From: Levilactobacillus humaensis
GTDB taxonomy: Bacteria > Bacillota > Bacilli > Lactobacillales > Lactobacillaceae
Assembly (NCBI RefSeq): GCF_024345185.1
Contig: NZ_BROB01000013.1
Coordinates: 16,725 to 80,724 of the forward strand
Direction of reading: 5' to 3'
DNA: 64,000 nt
In this document: in pieces, positions 8,118 through 15,254 of the stretch
How the letters are laid out: each line of letters starts with the position of its first letter
Numbering within the stretch: the first letter of the stretch is position 1
Program-made: the position numbers and the translations under genes
Notes under the pieces: model-generated
Seen by the model: the letters and a program-made list of their open reading frames with translations, nothing else
The model's database searches: none
What the model was told of the DNA's origin: nothing

Positions 8118-9953
8118 CTATTCAGCGATAACTAACTTCTTATTCCCAGTGACATATTGACCATTGGTCAGTTGGAAACGCGTAATCTTGTTGTCACTGA
8201 TGATTCGTTTAATCTTGAGGGTTTGGCCCTTCTTGTAGTGTCGAACCTTATCCTTCAAATTCTTTTGCTTGTAGCCGTTGATCCCTTTAGCTCCCAAAAC
8301 CTTCACTTTCTTCTGGTTCAAGACATAGTAAGCTGAGGAAACATAGTCGTATTTCGCCGTAATGTAACCCGTCTTACCGGCCGTCTTTGAATTCTGGTTC
8401 ACATCACGCACCTTGTAGCGTTTGTAGCCCTGCTTACTCGTCGCGTAACCCGTGACCGCAAATACTGGTCGGTTGGCCCGTTTCTGCTTCTGGTACGTGG
8501 CCTTAGGGGTCTTATCCGTAAAGTTCTTGTTGCTGTGCAGGTTGATGGTCTTCTTGGCGTAGACCACCCCGTTCACCGGCACGGACCCATCTGATTCTCC
8601 CCCGGTCGTTTGGTGTGGGACATAGTGGAAAGTCACCGTGGTTGGCGTACTCGTAAAGGTTCCTTTAGCATCACCGGCAACCTTGTGGAGCTTGTGACCG
8701 TTGATCATCAGACACTCTACCTTATAAGGTTCACCGACGTTCCCCGTTAATACCTGATCTGCTGCCAGGCGTTTGCCCTTGGCATCCAAATGCTTCACGG
8801 TAACCGGTTGGCCTTGTTCAACAGGCGCTGGGGTTGGTTCAACCTCCCGCTTAACCGGTTCCCAAACATAGGTTTCCACTGCACTCGGCTTACCCTCACC
8901 GGCATACAGCTTCGTCACAGCCCTGCTAGTGTCATATTTCTCACCTAAGGGGTTCTGAACCTTCCCGCTACCCACAGACTGCCAGTTGTCAAGGAATGCC
9001 TCGTCTTCGATTGCATTGGCCTCAGTCAGGTAAGTATCCCCGGTTAACGTCGTCTTCGGCCCCAGCGTTAATTGGCGAAGTGTTGAATTTCCGCCAAACA
9101 TTGCCCACCCGGTAAAGTTAGCTGGTGGCGCGAATGAATCCAGACGGAGCGTCTCTACGGCACTCCCACTAATCATAAAGGCCACAACCTTCAGATTAGC
9201 AAAAGTCAGGTGCGACATGTCGAGTGATTTCAGTGACGAGTTTCCGAGGAACATCGAACCGGCATCCGTCACTTTGTCAGTGTTGAAGCTTGATAAGTCA
9301 TAACTTGAGATCTGGCGTAACTGACAGAACATGTTGGTCATGTTGGTCACGTTGCTGGTATTGAAGCGGGAGACATCGAGGGACTTCAACACGTTATTCC
9401 CATGCTTTGTTTCGTCATCTTCCGGGTCCACATAGGCTTGGTCTGAATAGAACATCCCCTTCATTGAAGTTGCGGCCGACGTGTCCAGCTGATCGAGATT
9501 GACGTATTCACTCACGTGACCGAACTGGGCAAAGAGGTTCGCCGCGTTGGCTGAGGTTGCTACTGGGCCATCCAAAACAACTTTAGTAACTTGTTCCCCG
9601 GCCTCTTGTAACTGGGTCAGTGTCGGATTGGTAATGCCCTGTTGTTCCGCAATCTGAGTCGATAACTGACCGTTGTTCGAGCCCTCACCAACGGCTGGTG
9701 GAATTGGCGTATCCTTTAAGGTTCCCGATCCTAAATGCAGCTCGCCAGCCGCCGTCAGGTACCAATGGACGCCGTAGTCCCCTTCAGCCACAACATCGCC
9801 CTTAGTTGAATCGGACTGCGTTGCTTCGGATTGGGCAGTTGCAGCCTTAGCCGTTACAATTGATTGGGTATTGGGTGTCGCTAATACAGCAATAGGTTGG
9901 GTAATTCCAAGGACGAGACTCGTGAATAAGAGAGTTGCTTGCCATTTCTTCAT
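8118..9953 (-). CDS. BspA-type repeat surface protein with MucBP and DUF5776 domains (paralogue 3)
   Basis: 611 residues, same architecture: signal peptide (MKKWQATLLFTSLVLGITQ), linker rich in Thr/Ser/Gln, N-domain with GDYGVHWYLTAAGELHLGSG, BspA/DUF285-type repeats (SLDVSRFNTSNVTNMTNMF, YDLSSFNTDKVTDAGSMF), a short Pro linker, MucBP-like domain (VTVKHLDAKGKRLAADQVL) and a C-terminal DUF5776 domain. The MucBP carries Cys in GEPYKVECLMI, unusual for a secreted lactobacillus protein. ATG 9953 follows GAGGAAACC. Probably a duplicate of paralogue 2 that has since diverged. Role in adhesion is inferred from domains only. Confidence 0.8.
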   Translation of the reverse strand: MKKWQATLLFTSLVLGITQPIAVLATPNTQSIVTAKAATAQSEATQSDSTKGDVVAEGDYGVHWYLTAAGELHLGSGTLKDTPIPPAVGEGSNNGQLSTQIAEQQGITNPTLTQLQEAGEQVTKVVLDGPVATSANAANLFAQFGHVSEYVNLDQLDTSAATSMKGMFYSDQAYVDPEDDETKHGNNVLKSLDVSRFNTSNVTNMTNMFCQLRQISSYDLSSFNTDKVTDAGSMFLGNSSLKSLDMSHLTFANLKVVAFMISGSAVETLRLDSFAPPANFTGWAMFGGNSTLRQLTLGPKTTLTGDTYLTEANAIEDEAFLDNWQSVGSGKVQNPLGEKYDTSRAVTKLYAGEGKPSAVETYVWEPVKREVEPTPAPVEQGQPVTVKHLDAKGKRLAADQVLTGNVGEPYKVECLMINGHKLHKVAGDAKGTFTSTPTTVTFHYVPHQTTGGESDGSVPVNGVVYAKKTINLHSNKNFTDKTPKATYQKQKRANRPVFAVTGYATSKQGYKRYKVRDVNQNSKTAGKTGYITAKYDYVSSAYYVLNQKKVKVLGAKGINGYKQKNLKDKVRHYKKGQTLKIKRIISDNKITRFQLTNGQYVTGNKKLVIAE

Positions 9954-10301
9954 GGTGGTTTCCTCAGCTTTCGTTTTTTATATTATGTGAAGTTTCGTAC
10001 TTCATATCTTGGAAATGATAATACCATCGTTCGCCTAAGCTTGACTACTCTTCCCGGCATTGGCTGGCAAAAAACGTCCCATTTGGTTCGGCATCTGCAC
10101 CATAAATTCTAAAATTCACAAAGTCGGGACTCGCGCAGCCTCTCCACATCAGGCTTCCTCATAGGTTGAAATTAAAATTTCATTTTCGAATAGTTATCAT
10201 CGCTTTTTTCTGATAGTTACGTCAAATTCACGGCGCAAAAAAGTCGTTATCCTCAACAAACGAGGATAACGACTCTATTTAAAGTTTAGATTTAATCAAG
10301 G
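9954..10301. other. Gene-free region upstream of paralogue 3
   Basis: About 350 bases. On the minus strand there is an extended -10 (TGGTATTAT) near 10020-10028 and, at 10059-10080, a version of the element seen upstream of paralogue 2 (GGGACGTTTTTTGCCAGCC). The terminator of the EF-G-binding protein gene lies at 10242-10274. The piece 10085-10240 shows no recognisable feature. Confidence 0.6.
10242..10274 (-). terminator. Terminator of the EF-G-binding protein gene
   Basis: A 13-bp perfect stem (AGTCGTTATCCTC and its complement) with a 7-nt loop and six T on the minus strand. Confidence 0.88.
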
Positions 10302-10946
10302 TTACCGTTTTGAACGAACGGTTTCGATGAACTCTGCTAAGCCCTGTGGATCGGTCAATTGCCGATTACACTGGTCACTATCACGGCAGATATAATTACC
10401 ATTACGCGTATAGGTTTCCAGTCCTGCCTTCGTCGTGGTGACGAAGAGCGAGACGTTCCCAATCGTATGACAGATGGCACACAGATTCTTAACGGTCTTG
10501 GGACCCATATCACCCTGAATACCGATCAGTTTGCCTTGATAGGGTGCTACCAGATACTTCTTCTGGTTACCCCCATCATTCCAGCCCAGATACGTGAGCT
10601 GATGTCGGTTAACCGACGCCCATTCAGGCTGTTTCAGCTTTTTGACCTTCCGGAACAGCTTACTCAATTGCTTCGGCGTCAGATCTGGAAAAGGTTCAAC
10701 CAACGGTTCTAAGGTTGGCAACAATGCTGCCGCGGCCTCTCGCGTTAATCTATCCGGCTTCAGTCGTTCTACGAACGCCTCTGTAATCGGATTTTCCGCT
10801 GGCAAAATGGCCTGAATCTCGGCAATCGTGCTGTCTCGAATGACCCGCCGCATGCGGCTGTCGTTGACTGAGAGATAAGCACTGACGAGCGTATTGACCT
10901 TCTGGGTGATATCACTATAGTTGTATGCAGTTATTGTTGTTTCCAT
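10302..10946 (-). CDS. FusB/FusC-type elongation factor G-binding protein
   Basis: 214 residues, the size of FusB. The N-terminal helical part is followed by a C-terminal zinc fold: Cys156, Cys159 and His160 in NLCAICHTIGN, then Cys187 and Cys193 in GNYICRDSDQCNRQL, a hallmark of the family. In staphylococci these proteins bind EF-G and help release it from the ribosome, giving fusidic acid resistance; chromosomal relatives in other Firmicutes may have a native translation role. ATG 10946 follows AAAGGAAC. Three upstream elements (promoter, leader peptide, alternative hairpins) point to control by translational attenuation, as reported for staphylococcal fusB. Whether it confers resistance here is unknown. 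Confidence 0.85.
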   Translation of the reverse strand: METTITAYNYSDITQKVNTLVSAYLSVNDSRMRRVIRDSTIAEIQAILPAENPITEAFVERLKPDRLTREAAAALLPTLEPLVEPFPDLTPKQLSKLFRKVKKLKQPEWASVNRHQLTYLGWNDGGNQKKYLVAPYQGKLIGIQGDMGPKTVKNLCAICHTIGNVSLFVTTTKAGLETYTRNGNYICRDSDQCNRQLTDPQGLAEFIETVRSKR

Positions 10947-10956
10947 GGATAAAGTT

Positions 10957-11031
10957 CCTTTCAGATTTAAACCAGACACTTCTCTGAAAGGTATTACAGA
11001 AAAGTGTCGCTAACAGCCAACACTCTTCTGT
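10957..11031 (-). promoter_or_regulatory. Translational attenuator: four alternately pairing segments
   Basis: Reading the minus strand, segment 1 (11031-11020, inside the leader peptide codons) pairs with segment 2 (11007-10996): 12 bp, one G-U. Segment 2 (11007-10997) can instead pair with the distal part of segment 3 (10986-10976): 11 bp, one G-U. The proximal part of segment 3 (10991-10983, CCTTTCAGA) pairs perfectly over 9 bp with segment 4 (10965-10957, TCTGAAAGG), which contains the Shine-Dalgarno of the EF-G-binding gene. Pairing 1:2 plus 3:4 hides that site; a ribosome held on the leader would free segment 2 to take segment 3 and expose it. The geometry is seen; the switching is inferred. 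Confidence 0.72.
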
Positions 11032-11051
11032 ACAAATAACGATGCCATCAT
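11010..11051 (-). CDS. Leader peptide of the EF-G-binding protein gene
   Basis: A 13-codon frame, MMASLFVQKSVGC, ending in TAG. Its ATG lies 10 nt after AAGGAG. Codons 7-11 (GTA CAG AAG AGT GTT) form most of segment 1 of the attenuator, so a ribosome stalled in the second half of the peptide would block that arm. A longer frame begins at an ATG directly touching AAGGAG and runs into the downstream gene, but zero spacing makes initiation there unlikely. The peptide is probably a sensor rather than a product. Confidence 0.6.
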   Translation of the reverse strand: MMASLFVQKSVGC

Positions 11052-11098
11052 CGTCGATCATCTCCTTGCATTCAGTTTTTTTAGCTGAATTGTTTTCT

Positions 11099-11127
11099 AG
11101 TGTACCGAAACTACCAATAGATTGCAA
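11099..11127 (-). promoter_or_regulatory. Promoter of the leader / EF-G-binding protein transcript
   Basis: Minus strand: -35 TTGCAA (11127-11122), 17-nt spacer, -10 TACACT (11104-11099). Transcription would begin near 11092, about 40 nt before the leader peptide start. Confidence 0.72.
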
Positions 11128-11146
11128 CTCCAAAGTGATCAAAAAA

Positions 11147-11173
11147 AGTGACCGACAAGTTCTGTCGATCACT
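11147..11173 (-). terminator. Terminator of the rnr-smpB unit
   Basis: Minus-strand stem AGTGATCGAC / GTCGGTCACT (one G-U pair) followed by seven T, directly after the smpB stop. It separates smpB from the attenuated gene downstream. Confidence 0.85.
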
Positions 11174-11181
11174 CTCATGGT

Positions 11182-11655
11182 CTAATAGCGTTTCATCACA
11201 CGTGCAATCTGGCGGTCTTGTTCCCGTCGTTTGATGGTCTCACGCTTGTCAAACTCACGTTTCCCTTCGGCAACGCCGAGGAGAACCTTCGCAAACCCAT
11301 GCTTGAGATACACCTTCAACGGAATCAACGTGACCCCTTTGTTCTGCGTGGCAAGTCCTAGTCGATGAATCTGCTTCTTATGCAGAAGTAGCTTCCGATT
11401 ACGAAGTGGATCGTGGTTAAACCGGTTGCCCTGAACGTATTCACTAATGTGAATGTTCATTAACCAGGCTTCACCGTTGCGAATCTGGGCGAACCCATCT
11501 TGCAAGTTAATCCGTCGCTCACGTACCGATTTAATTTCAGTCCCAGTTAAAACCAAGCCAGCCTCCACCGTTTCGGTAACGCGATAGTCATGTCGCGCCT
11601 TACGATTTTGCGCCAAAAGATTATCTGGTGTTTTCTTGGATTTTGTTTTAGCCAA
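11182..11655 (-). CDS. smpB: SsrA-binding protein SmpB
   Basis: 157 residues. SmpB brings tmRNA to stalled ribosomes for trans-translation. Recognisable: [42 protein letters not shown], the [16 protein letters not shown] segment and the basic C-terminal tail IARVMKRY, which follows tmRNA into the decoding site. The gene follows rnr by 15 nt, a conserved pair: RNase R degrades the non-stop messages that SmpB-tmRNA frees. tmRNA itself was not found in the window. Confidence 0.96.
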   Translation of the reverse strand: MAKTKSKKTPDNLLAQNRKARHDYRVTETVEAGLVLTGTEIKSVRERRINLQDGFAQIRNGEAWLMNIHISEYVQGNRFNHDPLRNRKLLLHKKQIHRLGLATQNKGVTLIPLKVYLKHGFAKVLLGVAEGKREFDKRETIKRREQDRQIARVMKRY

Positions 11656-11670
11656 GTCTCGTCACCTCGT

Positions 11671-14070
11671 TTAGTGCCGACCACCTTGCGAGTTGTTGCG
11701 GTGTTGACCGCCATTGTTGTTCTGGCGGTTACTCCCATTGTTGCCTCGCTGATTAGTTGATCGTTGATTCCCATTCCGGTGGTTACCATTGCGGTGACCG
11801 CCGTTCTGGTTATTGCTGTGGTTATTACCCCCGCGGTTGTTGGAACGGCCATGGTAGTTGCCCCCACGTGAACGATGTTCGCGGTGTGGTAACAGATCAC
11901 TGACCGGAGCAGCTTCCGGATTGAGTAATTCAAAATCAATTTCACTTTGTTCCTTGTCGACGTGGATTAACTTAACGCGAATCTCTTGACCGATTCGGTA
12001 CGTCCGCCGCGTGTTTCGACCGACTAAGGCCATGAACTTCTCGACGTATTCGTAGTAGTCATCCTTCATTCGACTGATGTGGATCAGCCCTTCGATGGTG
12101 TTTGGTAATTCAACAAACATCCCGAACTTCAAGACTGAAGCCACGACAGCATCGAACTCTTCACCAACGTGATCGGCCATGTATTCAGCCATCTTCATAT
12201 CATTAGTGTCACGTTCGGCATCGATTGCCCGACGTTCAGCTTCGGAAGTGTGAACCCCAATTTCTTCCAAAATTGGTGCAAACTTTTCCTTGCTGGCGTC
12301 GTTAATCCCATGGTCTTCGTAATAATGAATCATCCGGTGAACCATGGTATCTGGGTAACGACGAATTGGGGACGTGAAGTGGGTGTAGAACTCTGCACCC
12401 AGTCCAAAGTGACCCAATGATTGGTCAGCATACCGAGCTTGCTTCAAGCTCCGTAACATCATCACTGAAACCATGGTTTCTTCAGGTTGACCGGCAACTT
12501 GCTTTAAGACACCTTGCAGCATCTTAGGACGCAAGTGGTTCGGATCACCCTTAACGTTAATCCCGAAGGCCGTTAAGAATTCGAAGAAACTCTTCACACG
12601 ATCGCCATCTGGCGTTTCGTGGACCCGGTACAGGAATGGTGCCTTGGCACGGAAGTAGTGTTCCGCAACCGTTTCGTTAGCAGCCAGCATGAAGGATTCG
12701 ATCATCCGTTCAGCCATCCCCCGTGTCCGCAACTTCACGTCAATGGCGTGACCCTTGTCGTCCACGATGATTTCTGCTTCGCGGTCATCGAAATCAATGG
12801 CCCCACGACGCTTCCGTTGCTTAACCAGGATCCGGTGAAGTTCGCCCATTGTTTCAAACATTGGAACCAATTCATCGTAACGCTTCATGGTAACGGGATC
12901 GTGAGCCTCCAAGATCTGGTTAACCGCCGTATAAGTCATCCGTGCCTTAGAGCGCATGAATGAGGGGTGAATCCGATGCTTAATCACGTGGCCTTCTTGG
13001 TCAATTTCCATGTCACAGCTCATGCACAAACGCAATTCGCCCTCGTTAAGAGAACAGATCCCGTTGGATAAGCGCCGTGGCAACATTGGAATAACCCGGT
13101 CGGTCAAGTAGACACTGGTTCCACGCTTGTAGGCTTCCTTGTCGAGAATTGAGTCTTCCTTAACGTAATGGGAAACATCAGCAATGTGAACCCCTAAATG
13201 GAAGTTCCCATTAGGTAACTTCCACGCCGTCACAGCGTCATCCAAGTCTTTAGAGGATTCCCCATCAATCGTGACCAAGTTTTGCTTGGTGACGTCTTCA
13301 CGGCCCTTTAATTCCTCAGGTAAAACGTGATCCGGAATCTCATCGGCGGCCTGCATGACCTCTTCTGGGAATTCTGATGGAATGTTGTGTTGGTAGACAA
13401 TCTGTAAGATATCAATCCCAGGATCGTCGACACTCCCGATCACTTGCTTAGCAATCCCCACCATGGCATCGGGGTGCGCTTCATTCGGAAATTCCGTAAT
13501 TTCAGCGGTAACCACTTCACCTGGTGTTGGGTTCAAGCCCACGTTAGTCACGTAGAACTTGTACTTCATGATCTTCTTGTCGGTTAGACGCACTTGTCCC
13601 AAGTACCCGGCATCGTCATCGGTCTGCATGAACTCACCCACGACTTGTTCGTAGTGGTGTTCCACGATTTCCGTAACTTTACCTTCAGGACCCTTACCCG
13701 TACGAGGGTCACCGGCACGAACAATTTCAATTTTGACGGTATCGCCGTTTAGAGCACGTAACGTATTGTTAGGCGCGATGTAGGCATCTGGTTCAATTTT
13801 ATCTTCGTCATAAGCGACGAAACCAAAGCCCTTATCGTTCCCATGGAAAATCCCAGTCAACGTTCGTTGACTTGGGTCAAGTTGAAAATGGCCGTGTTCA
13901 GTAACCTGAACCAAGCCGTCTCGTTCTAATTGTGCCAGCTCCTGTACGATCAGCTTAAAAGCCGCTGATCCATGGTAATGGAGTGCGTCAGAAATATCTT
14001 CTACTGTGTAGTTCTCGTCCGAGTGTGCCCGGAAGAACGCGGTTAAATCATTCTTTAAATTATCTTGCAC
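11671..14070 (-). CDS. rnr: Ribonuclease R
   Basis: 799-residue 3'-5' exoribonuclease. Order: N-terminal winged helix (1-70), cold-shock domains (about 70-225), RNB catalytic domain (about 255-590; metal-binding Asp269, Asp275, Asp277 and Asp278 in TIDGESSKDLDDAV), S1 domain (about 625-710) and a tail from about 725 made almost only of Asn, Gly, Arg, His, Ser and Gln (SRGGNYHGRSNNRGGNNHS). The tail is compositionally extreme for this enzyme, which usually ends in a Lys-rich region. Acts on structured RNA, including stalled messages with SmpB-tmRNA. Upstream is the esterase gene, 18 nt away. Confidence 0.96.
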   Translation of the reverse strand: MQDNLKNDLTAFFRAHSDENYTVEDISDALHYHGSAAFKLIVQELAQLERDGLVQVTEHGHFQLDPSQRTLTGIFHGNDKGFGFVAYDEDKIEPDAYIAPNNTLRALNGDTVKIEIVRAGDPRTGKGPEGKVTEIVEHHYEQVVGEFMQTDDDAGYLGQVRLTDKKIMKYKFYVTNVGLNPTPGEVVTAEITEFPNEAHPDAMVGIAKQVIGSVDDPGIDILQIVYQHNIPSEFPEEVMQAADEIPDHVLPEELKGREDVTKQNLVTIDGESSKDLDDAVTAWKLPNGNFHLGVHIADVSHYVKEDSILDKEAYKRGTSVYLTDRVIPMLPRRLSNGICSLNEGELRLCMSCDMEIDQEGHVIKHRIHPSFMRSKARMTYTAVNQILEAHDPVTMKRYDELVPMFETMGELHRILVKQRKRRGAIDFDDREAEIIVDDKGHAIDVKLRTRGMAERMIESFMLAANETVAEHYFRAKAPFLYRVHETPDGDRVKSFFEFLTAFGINVKGDPNHLRPKMLQGVLKQVAGQPEETMVSVMMLRSLKQARYADQSLGHFGLGAEFYTHFTSPIRRYPDTMVHRMIHYYEDHGINDASKEKFAPILEEIGVHTSEAERRAIDAERDTNDMKMAEYMADHVGEEFDAVVASVLKFGMFVELPNTIEGLIHISRMKDDYYEYVEKFMALVGRNTRRTYRIGQEIRVKLIHVDKEQSEIDFELLNPEAAPVSDLLPHREHRSRGGNYHGRSNNRGGNNHSNNQNGGHRNGNHRNGNQRSTNQRGNNGSNRQNNNGGQHRNNSQGGRH

Positions 14071-14088
14071 TATCGATTCCTCGTTATT

Positions 14089-14832
14089 TTAAAAGATTGT
14101 GTGTAAAAAAGTCTGTAAGTCTGTTTCCAAAGCATGGTGTGCGCTGTTCACGGTTAGCACGTGACTCGCACCCACATATTCGTGAAAATCAATCTGAGTA
14201 GCCGGAAAAGCCGCCGCCAACCATTGACCCGATCGGGGGTCAATCATCTCATCAGCCGTTCCTTGGGCGATGAAGATGGGCTGCTTAATCCGGGTTAAAT
14301 GCGTTGCGGTCGTATCCGCAAACGCTTGAATTGCCATGAGTTGTGCCGGGAGATGGTCTTGAATCCAGACCATCTTGGCCTTGAATTCCTCATCAGAGAG
14401 GTTTGCTCGCCGATAGACCGTCTGCGCCATTCGCACAAACGCTTCCGGTACGTGAGTTGTTCCCCGAAAGATAACCGGAGAAGCAAACGTCCCGCCCCCC
14501 ACCAACGTGGGGTCCTCGCGTAAGGCCCGAGTCGCAAACAGGCCACCAAGTGATAACCCAAAGATCGCAATACGCTGATAGCCTCGCTGTCGTAAAAAGG
14601 CGATCGCATCCTGAGTGTCTTGCCACCACCGCTGGGGTGATCCCTCGCGTAAGATATCTGCGGGATCGCCCGTCGCGTGACCGGTAAAGATGGGTACCAG
14701 AACCGTGTAGTCCTGGCCCTGAAGATAACGTGCTAATAGACGCATATCGTTAGAACTACCCGAATAGGCGTGGAGCAGAATAACTGCTTGTGGTCCCCCT
14801 TCAAAGAAGAGTGGGACTGGTTTTCGAATCAT
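14089..14832 (-). CDS. Carboxylesterase (alpha/beta hydrolase, Est30-like)
   Basis: 247 residues with an alpha/beta-hydrolase core. The nucleophile elbow GLSLGG places Ser94; Asp194 (GTADEMID) and His224 (GASH) complete the triad. The oxyanion region is LLHAYSGSSNDMR. This matches carboxylesterases found between secG and rnr in many Firmicutes, which hydrolyse short acyl esters; the natural substrate is unknown. The secG terminator lies about 45 nt upstream, so expression needs read-through or a local promoter that I cannot point to. Confidence 0.88.
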   Translation of the reverse strand: MIRKPVPLFFEGGPQAVILLHAYSGSSNDMRLLARYLQGQDYTVLVPIFTGHATGDPADILREGSPQRWWQDTQDAIAFLRQRGYQRIAIFGLSLGGLFATRALREDPTLVGGGTFASPVIFRGTTHVPEAFVRMAQTVYRRANLSDEEFKAKMVWIQDHLPAQLMAIQAFADTTATHLTRIKQPIFIAQGTADEMIDPRSGQWLAAAFPATQIDFHEYVGASHVLTVNSAHHALETDLQTFLHTIF

Positions 14833-14875
14833 GTCAAACCACCACTTTCCACGATGTTGAGATAGTCTGTAAAAA

Positions 14876-14904
14876 AGCCCCCTGTAACGAACAAACAGGA
14901 GGCT
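14876..14904 (-). terminator. Terminator after secG
   Basis: 10-bp stem (AGCCTCCTGT against ACAGGGGGCT, one G-U pair) followed by T6 on the minus strand, 10 nt past the secG stop. Confidence 0.82.
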
Positions 14905-14913
14905 TAATCTCTT

Positions 14914-15150
14914 CTAGTGTGAAGATAGATATACTAAAGCCAATGCCAGTCCGAAGAAGATGGCTCCCAAAATTACCGTAACTTTTTGCATAAAGGCTTC
15001 AAAGCCACGGGGTTTTTGCTTGGCAAATAAATCATCGGCACCACCAGATAATGCAGATAATGCATCATTGGTCTTAGCGGGTTGCATCATAACAGCGATG
15101 ATGATCAACACACTGACAATTAAGATACAGGTCATTAAAAAATTATACAC
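14914..15150 (-). CDS. secG: Protein-export membrane protein SecG
   Basis: 78 residues with two transmembrane helices (about 2-22 and 55-75) joined by a loop containing LSGGADDLFAKQKPRGFE, the family signature. SecG is the auxiliary third subunit of the SecYEG channel. It lies in the conserved secG-est-rnr-smpB order. An own terminator follows, so it can also be made as a single-gene transcript. Confidence 0.94.
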   Translation of the reverse strand: MYNFLMTCILIVSVLIIIAVMMQPAKTNDALSALSGGADDLFAKQKPRGFEAFMQKVTVILGAIFFGLALALVYLSSH

Positions 15151-15254
15151 AAATTTGCCTCCTACCTATCGAATAGGTCTAATAGGTCTAACTATACTCT
15201 GTCTAATTTATCATAGTCGCCGGGTTTTTACCAGTCTCCGGCCTAATCTCGCGA

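Noticed and set aside
10915..11178. 87-codon minus-strand frame overlapping the start of the EF-G-binding protein gene
   Set aside because: Its better internal ATG touches the Shine-Dalgarno sequence with no spacing, its upper part covers the smpB terminator and promoter, and the protein is unlike anything recognised. The 13-codon leader in another frame explains the ribosome binding site better.
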